From Sphagnum compactum (Eukaryota; Bryophyta; Sphagnopsida; Sphagnales), in contig OZ234503.1 of NCBI GenBank assembly GCA_965153455.1, forward strand, positions 5,982,157 through 6,046,156: a stretch of DNA of 64,000 nt, read 5' to 3'. The notes beneath the pieces are model-generated. The model saw only the letters and a program-made list of their open reading frames with translations. It had not been told where the DNA came from and searched no databases. The translations under genes and the position numbers were made by a program. Each line of letters opens with the position of its first letter. Within the stretch, counting starts at the first letter, position 1. Shown in pieces: positions 1-10,789 of this stretch.

Positions 1-39
1 TTTGGTATTGATGATTTAACTATTAATGATTTTGATTAA

Positions 40-200
40 CTATTGGTGATCAATTCAATTAGCTATTAGTGAATTCACCTTCATGTAACAATTGGTCCCT
101 ATTTACTAGGAGGTTGCGCACTTTCACCATGATAAATTTATCCAACTTCATTCAAAACCTATTGAAACACAAAGTGAACATATTGGTGTAATGTAGTGTA
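40..200 (+). repeat. Direct repeat A, copy 1 (partner at 2925-3079)
   Basis: This segment is recognisably repeated in the same orientation at 2925-3079. Shared landmarks in the same order are a TTAGCTATTAGTGAATTCAC-like stretch, CAATTGGTC, TTTCACCATGATAAATTT, a TCCAA..CTCAAAACCTA-like stretch, AAGTGAAC and ATATTGG.ATAATG. Identity looks like roughly three quarters by eye. The two copies enclose about 2.7 kb of CCTA-rich and fold-back minisatellite DNA, so they could be decayed LTRs of a small non-autonomous element or the ends of a segmental duplication. No primer-binding site or polypurine tract was recognised. Confidence 0.6.
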
Positions 201-480
201 GGTAAAAAATAACTAATAGACCAATATATACATACCTACTTAAGGTACAAGTTAGTAAATAATATATAACATTCTTATATATTGTCACTTAACACCTTAC
301 TTACATATTACCTACATACATAATAACTTACAACTTATTACGTTCCTACCTAGGCAACTCACAACCTACTTATATTTAACCTACTACTTACATACATACC
401 TACCTAGGTTAAACTAAGTAGGGTAGCTAGTTAGGTAGGCTAGGTTAGTTAATTAGGTTATGCAAGCTAGTTTAGTAAAC
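183..480. repeat. CCTA/TAGG-rich cryptic simple repeat
   Basis: The tetramer or pentamer CCTA/ACCTA and its complement TAGG/TAGGT recur many times on both strands, for example around 346-362, 395-412 and 418-455. The motif is scrambled rather than a clean array. The same vocabulary returns at 2583-2880, 16985-17270, 22000-22110, 44225-44400 and 61140-61200. It has no coding potential. Confidence 0.6.
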
Positions 481-534
481 AAGGGTCCAATTATGTTGGT
501 TCACATTGTACATTGTCTTAAAGATGGCTTGGAA

Positions 535-680
535 GATGGATGGAGATGAGTTTGGATGAATGGTTGATGTGACATATAATATGGACGAATGGATGATATA
601 ATACAACTAAATTAATGGATGGATAATGTGGCATATAATAATGATGAATGGATGATATAACATGTAACAATGATGGCAAT
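535..680. repeat. GGATGAAT-type degenerate minisatellite
   Basis: Variants of GGATGAATGGATGATATAA occur three to four times (about 554-571, 582-600, 612-630 and 645-660), separated by ACATATAATA-like spacers. This word is also the building block of the large array at 61.8-63.2 kb. It is non-coding. Confidence 0.6.
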
Positions 681-1429
681 GTGTCAACGAAAAATTGAAT
701 TGCATTTGTGAAATTGGAAACTAGTCATAATCATGTCAATTTGCATAATTGAACATTAGCCAACATCCTAACTATAACCACATAATGGGACTTCACTATA
801 TATTACATTTTCATTTAAACTTTGAGTTTTCCTTTTGCTTTGGTTTGATTTTTTTTTCAATTGTTTTTGTTTAGGCCCAATTTGTGTTTAAATTTAAACC
901 AACATGTAGTTTATTAATTTTTGGATTTTAAAAAAAAGAATGGACTTTGCTTTTTGAATGTGGGTAGCTTCAAGTCTTTCACTTTGGGAGGTCAAACATT
1001 CATTATTAATTTATTTATAAATGGTTTTAGTTTCTTCACTATGTTCAAGTTTTTTTTTAAAATTTCAAATGTTGCAATCTTTGAACATTATCGTTGTTAA
1101 ACATATTAAGATCATATGGTGTCAATGTAAATAAATGTGGATAACACAAGGTTCACCAAACTTATGGAGTTTTGAAATCATTGTCACACATACCATTCAA
1201 TTTATAAATGTTCAAATCACTTGTTCGAAAGTGGGATGTAATTCATTAGCTTAAAAAACTATGGGATTTTTAAAATGAAATAGGCTCACCTCACCTTAGT
1301 CATTTCACCTTGCTTAAAGTTATGTCATTATAAGATTATTATGTAATTATCATGTTTTGCTACTTATTGACATAATTTATTATTAATTGAAGTAATTCAC
1401 TATAATAAATGTGTTTCTTTTGATGTTGT

Positions 1430-2570
1430 TTAAAATATCTTAGGCTATTATTACATTTTAGGTTATTTAAAATTATTCTACCTCAAGTTATTTTAAACTA
1501 TTATACCTTATGTTATTCTTGGTTGTTTCTGGCTATTTCAACCTAGGTTATTTTCAATTATTTTAGGTTATTCCACCTTAAACTATTATAAGTTATTTTC
1601 AACTATTTTAGGCCAGCCCACTATAAATTATTCTAAGTTATTCCACCCTAGGCTAGTTTTAAGTATTTACCTTAAGCTCTTTTTGGTTATTTTCAATTAT
1701 TCAAATTAGGTTGTTTTAAAATTTTAAATCTAAATTTAAATTTAAGTTATTCCAACTATTTTAAATTATTCCACTTGAAACTGTTATAGGTTTTTCTTCG
1801 TTATTCTACCATAAGTTATTATCAACATTCTTACTTTGGGTCATTATAAATTATTTTAAGTTATATACCCTAGGTTATAGACTAAGTTATTATAACATGA
1901 ACCAACCTAAGGTTACATAATTTAAAATAAATTAAGGTGGAATAACTTAAAATTAAAAAAATAACATATGGTGGAATAGTTTGGAATAGCCAAAAATAAC
2001 ATATAATAGTTGAAAATAGCTTAGGGTAAAATAACTTAAATAATTTTTTTGGAATAGTCTATAATAATTTAAGGTAAAATGACCTAAAAATAACATACAT
2101 TGGAATAATTTATAACAACCAATTTATAGCTTAAAGTAGGATACATTAAAATAATTTAAGGTGAAATAACCTATAATAACCAAAAATGGCCCAGGGTGAA
2201 ATAACCTAAAATAGCTATAAGGTGAATTTTTTTAAAAAAATTTAAAATAACTTATAATAAAATAGCTCAAAAAACCTAAGTGAAATAGTTTAAAATAATT
2301 AAAAATAACTTAAAATAAATTAATTGAAAATAAAGTAAAGTGGAATAGTTGAAAATAACCTAGGGTGAAACAGCCTAAAATGACTAAGAATAACATAAGG
2401 TAAAAACCTAAAATAACCTAAGGTGGAATAGTTTTGAATAATAAAAAATACTTTAAGGTGGAATAATTAAAAATAAGTTAGGGTGGATTAGTTGAAAATA
2501 ACCCATAATAGCCTAGGGCTAATTTTAAATCCTAGCTTATAATAAGTTAAAAATAGCTTATAATATCTTA
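1430..2570. repeat. Self-complementary (fold-back) minisatellite array
   Basis: From about 1430 to 1885 the plus strand is built from variants of words such as AGGTTATTTTCAACTATT and TTATTCCACCTTA. From about 1890 to 2570 it is built from their reverse complements, such as AATAGTTGAAAATAAC and TAAGGTGGAATAA. The switch point is near 1885-1900, where CCCTAGGTTATA is followed shortly by CAACCTAAGGTTACATAAT. The whole is therefore an imperfect inverted repeat with arms of roughly 0.45-0.65 kb, each arm itself a degenerate tandem repeat of about 25-30 bp. No open frame of note lies inside. A transcript through it could form long imperfect double-stranded RNA; that is inference. Confidence 0.75.
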
Positions 2571-2582
2571 CATTAACTTAAA

Positions 2583-2880
2583 AATAATTTAGGACTAACA
2601 TAGGAACTCAGCCTATGGTAACCTACACATAGGTTATAAATAAAATGTGAATAATAATGTGTGATGACAAATCATTTCATTTATTTAAATAGTGGTTAAA
2701 GACATGTTTTTTAAACATGGATGTGAGGGGAGGTGAAGGGTTCAAATTTTCACACTTGCACCTTAAATTAATGGGTTAGGTTTTTAAGTGCCGAACCTAG
2801 CCTAGGTTTCCTAGGTGCCTTAATTTAATTTAGGTTTTTAACCTAGGAGGCTAGGAGGTTAACCTAGGTTTATAGTGTAG
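2583..2880. repeat. CCTAGG-rich segment
   Basis: This segment is dense in CCTAGG, CCTAG and AACCTA, especially at 2790-2880 (AACCTAGCCTAGG, AACCTAGGAGGCTAGGAGG). It resembles 183-480, so CCTA-rich DNA lies on both sides of the fold-back array. A SINE-like head at 2683-2749 interrupts it. Confidence 0.55.
2683..2749 (+). mobile_element. tRNA-derived SINE-like head (A and B boxes)
   Basis: AAATAGTGGTTAAAGACATG (A-box-like, near 2686-2705) is followed about 35 bases later by GGTTCAAATTT (2739-2749), a fair match to the pol III B box GGTTCGANTCC. The order and spacing are those of a tRNA-derived promoter. Related A/B pairs occur at 43721-43780, 43956-44009, 40349-40403 and, on the minus strand, 56630-56683. 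No intact tRNA fold was sought or claimed. Confidence 0.45.
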
Positions 2881-2924
2881 CCTAATATAATTATCAACTA
2901 AAAAATTAGTCTAGTGAATTAAGG

Positions 2925-3079
2925 AATTTGATTAGTTATTAATGAATTCACTTATCCATAGCAATTGGTCTTTGTTCATTAAAAGGTCAGCCATTTTCAC
3001 CATGATAAATTTGTCCAAGTCCACTCAAAACCTAGTTGAAATATTGCCAAGTGAACCGAAACACATATTGGCATAATGA
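2925..3079 (+). repeat. Direct repeat A, copy 2 (partner at 40-200)
   Basis: This is the second copy of the sequence at 40-200, in the same orientation and order: TTAGTTATTAATGAATTCAC, GCAATTGGTC, TTTTCACCATGATAAATTTG, then ACTCAAAACCTAG, AAGTGAAC and ATATTGGCATAATGA. A weaker echo (AATTCACCATG, AATGATTGGCAATAGG) follows at about 3470-3540. Confidence 0.6.
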
Positions 3080-6000
3080 ATATTCTTTTTTTCTTTTGTT
3101 TTTTTTCCTCCTACCATGTTATCTTTATTTTTATTTTTCTTTATTCACCATGCTTTCCATCGTGTTGCATTTTGTTTTTTTCTTTTCAACTAGTTTTTCC
3201 TTTGAATTCTTATTAGTTTAATTTCTTTTCCACCAATTCAAGAATAAGAATTTGGGTGTGAAAAGCCAAATTGATGAAGCTTCTCAACATCAATGCATGT
3301 TAATGGCACTCAAGTAAATAGGCCAAAAAAATCATTATTTTCCAATATCTTCGCCATGCATTTTTCGTCTTCTTTCTTTTTCCAAATAGTTAATGTGATC
3401 ACAAGTAGGAATGTGAACATAATTTACTAGGAACTTTTCATTAATCATATGGGTGAAATCAACACTAATTCATTATACTAGAAATTTTGTTAATTCACCA
3501 TGTCTTTTAATGATTGGCAATAGGTTGGTATGGACAAGTGAATTCATTAGCATGTGATCAAATAAGAAAATAACACGTGACACTGTAATTTGAAGTTATA
3601 TTTATAATATTTTGCCATTTTTATCATTATTATATTTTATTTTATTTCTCATATTTTTAGAATGTATGTATTTTATGTAATCAACATATGGTCGTTGGTA
3701 ACATAAGTTGTCAAAAATTAAATATATCACAATTATGCCAAATTGTGTTATCAATCAAACTTTGAAATATATTTTATTTCTCATATTTTGTTCAAATGAA
3801 ACAAATGAAAACTCATTTTTTGAAGGTTTTTTCAAAAATCTACACATGCATAATAAATAAACATACCAAATTTCAAATCATTTGAAAGAAAAGACATTTG
3901 AATATCATTGTTTACTAACAATTCAAAACATATTGTTCACAAACAAAATGTTTAATGACAAAATTTGTAAATAGATATTTTTATAATGAACTTTGAAAAA
4001 GGAAATATTATGCAAAATATCTTATGTTTAACATAATTAAATTAATTAATTAATTATTTACTATTTACTATATTTTAATTATGAAATAATAAATAAATAA
4101 TTCATTAAATATAATTTTCTACATATAATAACATTATGTTCAAAACCTTTCAACATTTGCATAATGTATTAACTATATATACATTTTAATGATTTTTTGA
4201 ATTATACGTACTATATTAGTTTCTATATGAAAACCAACTATTTGATTTTAAATTATGAAGATTGGATTTTCATTTTTTTAATGTTTTAACATTTTATGAA
4301 ATAGAGGCCTAGAATAAAGTATAACATTTTGTCTAAATTATATGTAAGAAAATCTTACTAAATTAAATTGAATATAATATAAAAATCATGTAATATGTCA
4401 TATTGTGATTAATTGATACATTAAATGGTTATACTAAGTTGTAAACAATTTTATAAAACATTCTTATTGAAATATTTTGAGTATAAGTGAACACGACAAT
4501 TCTATAATGACTCAAGTTTCATTCGAGGTAAAATTCGACAAGGGTATGGTGATCTAGTTCATTTTTAAAGGTCCCTAGTGAACTAGGTTAGTGAAATAAT
4601 CCCACTTTTAATGAATGTTGCAACCATTACACTCTAATTTGAACACTTCACAATCTTGTTTTTTTAATGCATGGAGTCAAAAGTTTTTTAATTTTTTAAT
4701 TTGAGTTTTTGGTTTGGATTAAGTTTTGATTAGATTTGAACAATTTTTGATTAGGTGTGTGAGGACAATACACCTCAAAACATTCTGACAACAATTCAAT
4801 TGGGTTTTGACTATGGGTCATTATTATGCAAGGTAAACCAAAATGTGTGCCATTTTTATCAATTATGTAAGTTTAATTTTTCCATCTTCCAAGGTGTTTT
4901 TTTTTCTTGTTGTTAAGTTTTTCATTTTTAGTTACTAATGGAGTCTTTTTTATTGATTTATTCAATGTGTTTACAACTAATGCATTTTTTTTTATGGACA
5001 TTATTTTAAAATTCATTTCTAGCAACTTTAAATTAAAAGTGTAGAAATGAATTTTCCTCAATTCAAAGTGTAAGGTGTAGGCATGAGTAATTTGAAAAAG
5101 TTGAGACATGGGCCAACAAAACAACAATCCAAACACCCATGCAAACCAACAATGGGTCCACATTAATATTAGTGCATTAGCATACAATGATAATCTCGTG
5201 GGAGATTATTTTCATCATTCCAACAAATATTTGATTAACATTAACACATTTAAGATGTTGTAAGGACCATTTTTCATGTGGGAGCAATGTTTCTTGCATA
5301 ATTTTGAGATTAGACAATTGAAGGTTGTCCTTATTGCATTGCATTGTGACATTTTTGAACTATGTGTCAACCTATAATAACACCTATAGGATTTGCATTC
5401 TTAGTTAATAATGATAAGCAAATTATGCCCCTACTATGGTTTGATTTTCTTTAGTTAATTTCAATTCGGTGTATCCTCACACTTTAGCTTTGGTAGTTTT
5501 ATAATTGTGATTGTAATCCAACTTTTTGTCAATTAATTTTCAACTATAATTTAACTTTTTTTCAATTAAGTTTTGATTATAATTTAAATTTTATCAAATA
5601 AATTCTGACCATAATTCAACTTTTGTTCAACTAAATTTCAACTAAATATGCATGACACACAATTAGCATATCCATAAACACCATATGGCAACAAATAATT
5701 TGTCATGGTTTTGAATATGTTGTTCATGTAACATCTCAATCTTATTAAGGAAATTAATGATATTTTGATAGGTGTAAGATTAGCAATGGCTACATATTTA
5801 AATTAAGTGTTGAGATTGTGTCACATGTCACTTTACATTATTAATCCATCCAAATTTTTCAATACATATAACTTAAAAAATGCCATACCATACACATGGT
5901 ACACATTGATTATCTTGTTTTTATGGAAGCCCACCAATGCCCATGCAACATGTGTCAATGCCACAATGTTTAACTATTTCATCCAACTACCTGCTCCAAC

Positions 6001-7140
6001 TACCTAGTGCAATCAGGTCTAGTTTACATGTACCCATGTTTGTTATTTTGAAATAGGAATAAACACATGTTGAGCCATTGATTTTCCCAAGATGGATCAA
6101 ATGATAAATTAGTGGATGAGGGCCGTATTCTTGGTTAAATATAGTGGAAAATGGTTTCCAACTAAATCAATAAAGGTTGACAATGAATCAACACACGAAT
6201 GTCATGCTCAACTTGTCATTGTCAACTTCAAACCTTTGCAATCAAAGAAAAATTCATTCAACTTGAAATTATGGTTTTTGATTAAAATTACAATTGAAAC
6301 ACATAGTTGCAAATTGTGGCTAATGGTCATTTGAAACCCTAACCTTAATATGATGTTCTTTAATGAATATAGGATGTATATCTAGCAATCATGTGATCAA
6401 TTGATTTGTAATCATATGTGATTACAAATAGTTAATTGCAACTATGATTACACTATTTCCTTCGACAAATGACATGTGGCACATTTTCCTTTGTCAAATA
6501 CACAAAATTCTTAATCATGAATGCGACACGTCATATAATGCATGGCTTCTAGGTTGCCGTGTGTCAAATGTATTTTGTTTTAAGCTTAAATTAAAACAAT
6601 CATGATAAAAAAGAAAGGGATGCAACTATGGTTAGAAATAATTAGATCAAATTTAAAAAAATCATTCTAACTGGATGAGTAAACTAGACCTTAGAGCAAT
6701 CACTCATCAATCGTAACATCAAGTCTAAATTTAGGGTTACATGTATATGGTCTCAAAGGTCACAAACGGGCTTTCTAATTTTCTACACTTTGTCTTGGAA
6801 CCCATAGACAAAGGACCACTATTGAATGAGAGGGAAGTGACTAATACACCAAGAGTCCAATCATACACATGCTTGTTTGTTTACCTTATGCCTTGGGAAT
6901 TAACAACAAAGCCTAAAGTCTAGAGGTAATGCCCTAACAACATGACTTTCCATGGCATAACAAATGAGCACACTCGCAGTTAGGTGTGTACAAGCGGAGG
7001 AGCTTACAAACCAATTTGGATCCCCACTCCAAAATGTCATGTGGTAACTCCACTGGGAACTAGATCTTACACAAAATTGCCCCTCTCAACCCAATGAGCA
7101 AAAAATAGCATTAGAAAAGCACTCTGAAGACAAAGAGAGA
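3080..7140. other. AT-rich DNA without recognisable genes
   Basis: I find only short chance frames here (longest about 104 codons, minus strand 4873-5187, low complexity). The stretch around 3600-4500 is extremely AT-rich. No repeat boundary, RNA gene or conserved protein motif was recognised. Confidence 0.6.
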
Positions 7141-7560
7141 AAGTGTTTTGAGGTTGTTATGTACTTGTAAGAGGCCTCTCCTAAGAATATGATACCTGCT
7201 TGCTTGTGGGTTGTTAGTAGGTAGGTAGAAAAAAAATGAACTGAGGTAACCACCATGGTTAGTAGCTCAACTCTCTATTGGAGCAAAACTAACCTATTTG
7301 AGTTACTTGGGTCAGATCCTATGCTTATCAATTCCCAAGTGAAACTTGACACTGTAAAGTGCTAAGTGGAGAACCGGGAGTGTACTTAAGGATATCCGTA
7401 TTGTCTTAGCCGAGGCTAACTAGTTGAATTGTGACTTATAGAAATAACCCAGGAGTGGCATATCATGCTACATCGATAGTGTAGAGTCAAGCCAGAGGAC
7501 GCGACATTTGCAAAATAATGGGCATAACATGAGGCAGTATTAGAGTTTCTTTTAAGGATT
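7141..7560. other. Complex non-coding segment with a weak tRNA-like core
   Basis: Base composition is more even than in the surroundings and CpG is somewhat less rare. At 7258-7317 the words GGTTAGTAGCTCAACTC and GGGTCAGATCC are spaced like a degenerate A-box/B-box pair. The B-box match is poor (three mismatches to GGTTCGAATCC), so a SINE origin is only a suggestion. No coding frame persists. Confidence 0.25.
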
Positions 7561-7879
7561 TTTCTTTTATGTAGTCAAAGTGGTAATTATCCAGAAATTA
7601 ATATTTAGCCAAATTTGGCTACATACTAGATATGAAAGTAGAGGAAAAACAGAATCCTTTTATATTCTTGGCTACCTACTGGAAGTTAGCATTAAAATCT
7701 GGTGATTTGAAGGGGGAAAAAAAAAATCTTCAAAATCTGGCAAATTTGGGCTATTTTTTTTTTGCCAAAAAAATCCTTTGTTTAGGTTGAAGTCATATTT
7801 TTCAGGTTGAAAGTTGACGAAAATTCACGAGTAAAAGAAATGCTAAGCCGTAGGTGAGTCTTAGCATGCATTTTGGGCA

Positions 7880-8075
7880 ACTAACTCTCCTACCCATGGG
7901 CTTTACCCCATTGTAAAGCACAAGGCCAACACGATCATGAAACATACAAAGAGGAAGGGCTCTTACACTTGCTCCTTAAGAGTAGGAGGGATCTAGGGGT
8001 AAAATCCAAGGGATATTCGAGGACACGAGGTGCCCTCCAAATAATATCCTAGGAAATTTCTCGGAGTGTTTTTAC
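7880..8075 (+). repeat. Dispersed repeat D, copy 1
   Basis: This segment contains CCCATGGGCTTTACCCC, TTGCTCCTTAAGAGTAGGAG and GAGGTGCCCTCCAAATA. Related words occur around 59830-60200 in the same orientation (TTGCTCCTTGAGAGT, AAGGTGCCTTCCAAATACA, CCCATAGGCTTTACGC). Inverted relatives lie at 60455-60545. It is a dispersed non-coding repeat of unknown class. Confidence 0.55.
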
Positions 8076-8166
8076 TAATAATTTTTGACACATGTCCAAG
8101 ACATTGAAATGCATGTTTTGTTGTTTTCACTAGGTAGTATTGAAAATTTCAAAATTCTAGGTTATT

Positions 8167-8185
8167 GGGGGGGGGGGGGGGGGGG
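8167..8185 (+). repeat. Homopolymer of 19 G
   Basis: An uninterrupted run of 19 G, striking in AT-rich DNA. It lies 50 bases upstream of the perfect hairpin at 8235-8279. The run could form a G-quadruplex, and its exact length is prone to sequencing error. Confidence 0.95.
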
Positions 8186-8234
8186 CCTCATATTTCTCAC
8201 ATTAATGACAAGTGTAAGTGGCCGGAGCTTGATA

Positions 8235-8279
8235 AAATGTGGGAATGTACAAAGGGTGTATTTGTACATTCCCACATTT
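8235..8279. repeat. Perfect 19-bp hairpin with 7-base loop
   Basis: The arm AAATGTGGGAATGTACAAA (8235-8253) and its exact reverse complement (8261-8279) flank the loop GGGTGTA. There is no mismatch in 19 pairs. No U-run or gene end adjoins it, so it is not a bacterial-type terminator. Confidence 0.95.
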
Positions 8280-8689
8280 GATCCTTGTTCACTTGTGAAT
8301 AGAGGGATCCGTATTTCTCGGTGATATACTACATTGTTATTTGAATACTACTTCTACATCATATTTCTTGGGATGTGTGAATTTTTTTTATAATAAACAT
8401 TAAGTACCACAAATAAAAAACATTTAAAAAAAAAACTTGTACATTTTCTTCCCCCTTTTTTCCTTAAAACCGGAAAAGAGAATATTTAAGCTTTATCTTG
8501 ATCGTCAAGTGCGGCTCTTTCTTTTTATCTGGGGAAAACACGTGAAGCAATTACATGAGCTTGCATTTCAAATATTGGCAAAATAAACAGATTTTACGGA
8601 CGGAAACCACGTGAAGTAGATGAGCGTTCCATTAAAATTGCACTTGAAATATCATAGAATCAAAAGGACGCTTGTCGATAGCTTAGTAC

Positions 8690-9166
8690 TTTTTTGGTTG
8701 TATGTAGAAGAGTAGAAAATACACTACCAATTTCTTATTCTCCCCCCTCCCCAAATTGTAGGGAATGGTTTTATCGGGTACGTTCATTTCCCCAGTTCCA
8801 TATTGTTGTGGCAAATTTTTACAATTGTGTCCAAAAAAAATTCAGAGAAAACCTTCAAAAAAAAAAAAAGAAGTTTTCTCTGTTGTGAGATTTGTTATAG
8901 CAAAATATGTTGCCACTTAGGCTATCGCAAAATCAAAAAAGAAAAATGTTTACTGACTATGCCAAACATAATGGGGCAGTTGCAATGGGGGACTTTGGTG
9001 TTTACAGAAATCAAATGTATAATTAAGAGAGATACCACTTACCAATTTTCAAGGAAATTAATTGTGGGTAATGTTTACGGAAAAAAATTCAAGATATTTT
9101 CTTTTGATGTGGGGAAGGTGGTGAAGATTGTGATTTTTATATTTAATATATTTCTTAAATTGAAAT

Positions 9167-9200
<34 letters not shown>

Positions 9201-9207
9201 TAATTGA
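8690..9207 (+). other. Chance open frames and a (TA)n microsatellite
   Basis: Two overlapping frames (64 and 134 codons) run through low-complexity sequence. The longer ends in a run of alternating Tyr and Ile encoded by the (TA)n tract at about 9169-9197. Composition and the absence of any recognisable domain argue against a real protein. Confidence 0.6.
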
Positions 9208-9920
9208 CTATTAGTTCAGCTAAATTAGAAGGATATACTCCACTAATTTTCAAATGACCCCACAAGGGTGTCTACTTCTATATGTTCATATTTGGAAAGA
9301 AAAAACTCCAATGGAAAGCCAAGTAGTCACATGGATCCGTTTAACTGAGCACATTACCTATATTAGTGTAGCTTCTGCCGTTCACCAAGTGTGAACACAT
9401 TGAGAGCTCAACTGATTTTTCCTTCCAAACCCAATGTTTGCAATTTGTTTGAATTTCCAGCAACAAAACCCACTCAAACATCAATATCTTCACATTTTAG
9501 CTCTGAAAATTGTAAAATAAACTCTATTAAATCTGACTGGTGGAGGGCTTTCCAACAACAATTCCAAATTGCAATATGGTTTTCAGTTTCAATTTTATTT
9601 AATTTTCATTGAGAAAATGGTTCAATAATCAATAGCTTCCACACCATAGCTCCAAACACTATCAAACCAAGTCAGTGCACCCCTAGTCTTTAAGAGTTTT
9701 CCAAAGATACCAGGAGCATGACATGAAGCATCGCTGTCTGAGAGATTCAGCATGACAAAACAGATTTAAACTACCTTGCTTCATAGATGTATAGCCCAAT
9801 CTCCAATTGAGATTCATAACTAAGAGCAGCTTTACCCATGTTCAATATGTGGCCCTGCAACAATATTTCTCATATCTAAGTTATTTACTTTTTCCCACCT
9901 TAGACCAACTCAGTCCACTA

Positions 9921-10521
9921 GTGCTCTCAGTATGTGACCCTGCAAATTAAAATTGGATGAAGTAAAGATAAAACATGCCAGTTTGGCTCACCAAAATGGT
10001 TTTGGCCCAGCATTTTTGCACTGTTTGCTAATGCTGCTGAAAGGCACAGCAAAGACTAACACCCACCAGAGAAGAGTGTAATATATATGATGTGGTTGTG
10101 ATATTTGTTTGATCCCTTGTTTCTGATTGGCCGATCATAATGATTGGACAAGGTGGTTTGCTATTAGTAGTCTCCCACCTATCATAGTACCAAGGCTGGT
10201 TTGGCAACAAGGCACATAATAATTAATTATTTTTATCAGGTATCTTTGGCGATGATAATAATAAGAATATAATTTGGCATTATACTACTTACTGAAGCTT
10301 TTGTGCTTGAGAGCTTCACTCAGTTTTTTGGCATGGTCGGCACATTTTTTTCCAAAAAAATTGGCAATTCCAAAATTTAATTGTTCAGTGCTTAACCATC
10401 CTAGATACAACAATATTTGCAATCCCAATTTTAGTTTTATGGGTGGGGTTGAAAAAATTGTAAATAACTAAACTTTGATTGGAAAAATATTTTTGCAGGC
10501 TTGCATACTGGAGATGCTCTC
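9921..10521. mobile_element. MITE-like element with short terminal inverted repeats
   Basis: The left end reads GTGCTCTCAGTATGTGACCC followed by TGCAAA. The reverse complement of the right end reads AGAGCATCTCCAGTATGCAA followed by GCCTGCAAA. The two agree over most of about 26 bases. GAGCATCTCC is a terminal motif often seen in plant MITEs. Sequence just inside the left end (ATTAAAATTGGATGAAG, AAACATGC, GTTTGGCTCA) recurs at 22252-22302. No clean target duplication was identified, so the boundaries are tentative and the superfamily (Harbinger-like?) is not settled. It has no coding capacity. Confidence 0.4.
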
Positions 10522-10606
10522 ACCCATAATCCTAATACTGGGACTATAAAAGGTAGGAGATTACTAATAGCAACCCACCTGGACCAATCAAACCATTTAG
10601 CCAATC
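10125..10606. repeat. 67-bp inverted repeat arms (10125-10191 / 10540-10606)
   Basis: The plus strand at 10125-10191 and the minus strand at 10606-10540 both read GATTGGC..., ...TTGATTGG or TGATTGGAC, AGGTGG, TTGCTATTAGTA, TCTCC and TATAGT.CC in order, at roughly three-quarters identity. A third, very close copy lies on the plus strand at 61377-61429. These are arms of a foldback or MITE-like element that overlaps the TIR pair above, so the locus may contain nested insertions. Confidence 0.65.
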
Positions 10607-10789
10607 AACAGCAGGTGTCGGGCTTTGCTATGCCTTTTGCTAGCCTCACCATCCTGTGAAGAAATGCTAGGCCAAAACGACATTTTGACTTTCTTTTCAT
10701 TCAAAATTTGTTGTATGTCGCACTAGGGAGGGTGCTCTAAGGGCTCAACTCCAGTTTGTGAGAGAATGTGTGTGCGTATTGGCACAAAT

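Noticed and set aside
7141-7560. Fragment of rRNA or 5S-bearing retroelement
   Set aside because: I looked for 5S internal control words and conserved rRNA motifs and found none.
8803-9207. 134-codon plus frame
   Set aside because: It consists of Lys/Ile/Phe-rich low-complexity sequence and ends in a Tyr-Ile run encoded by a (TA)n microsatellite.
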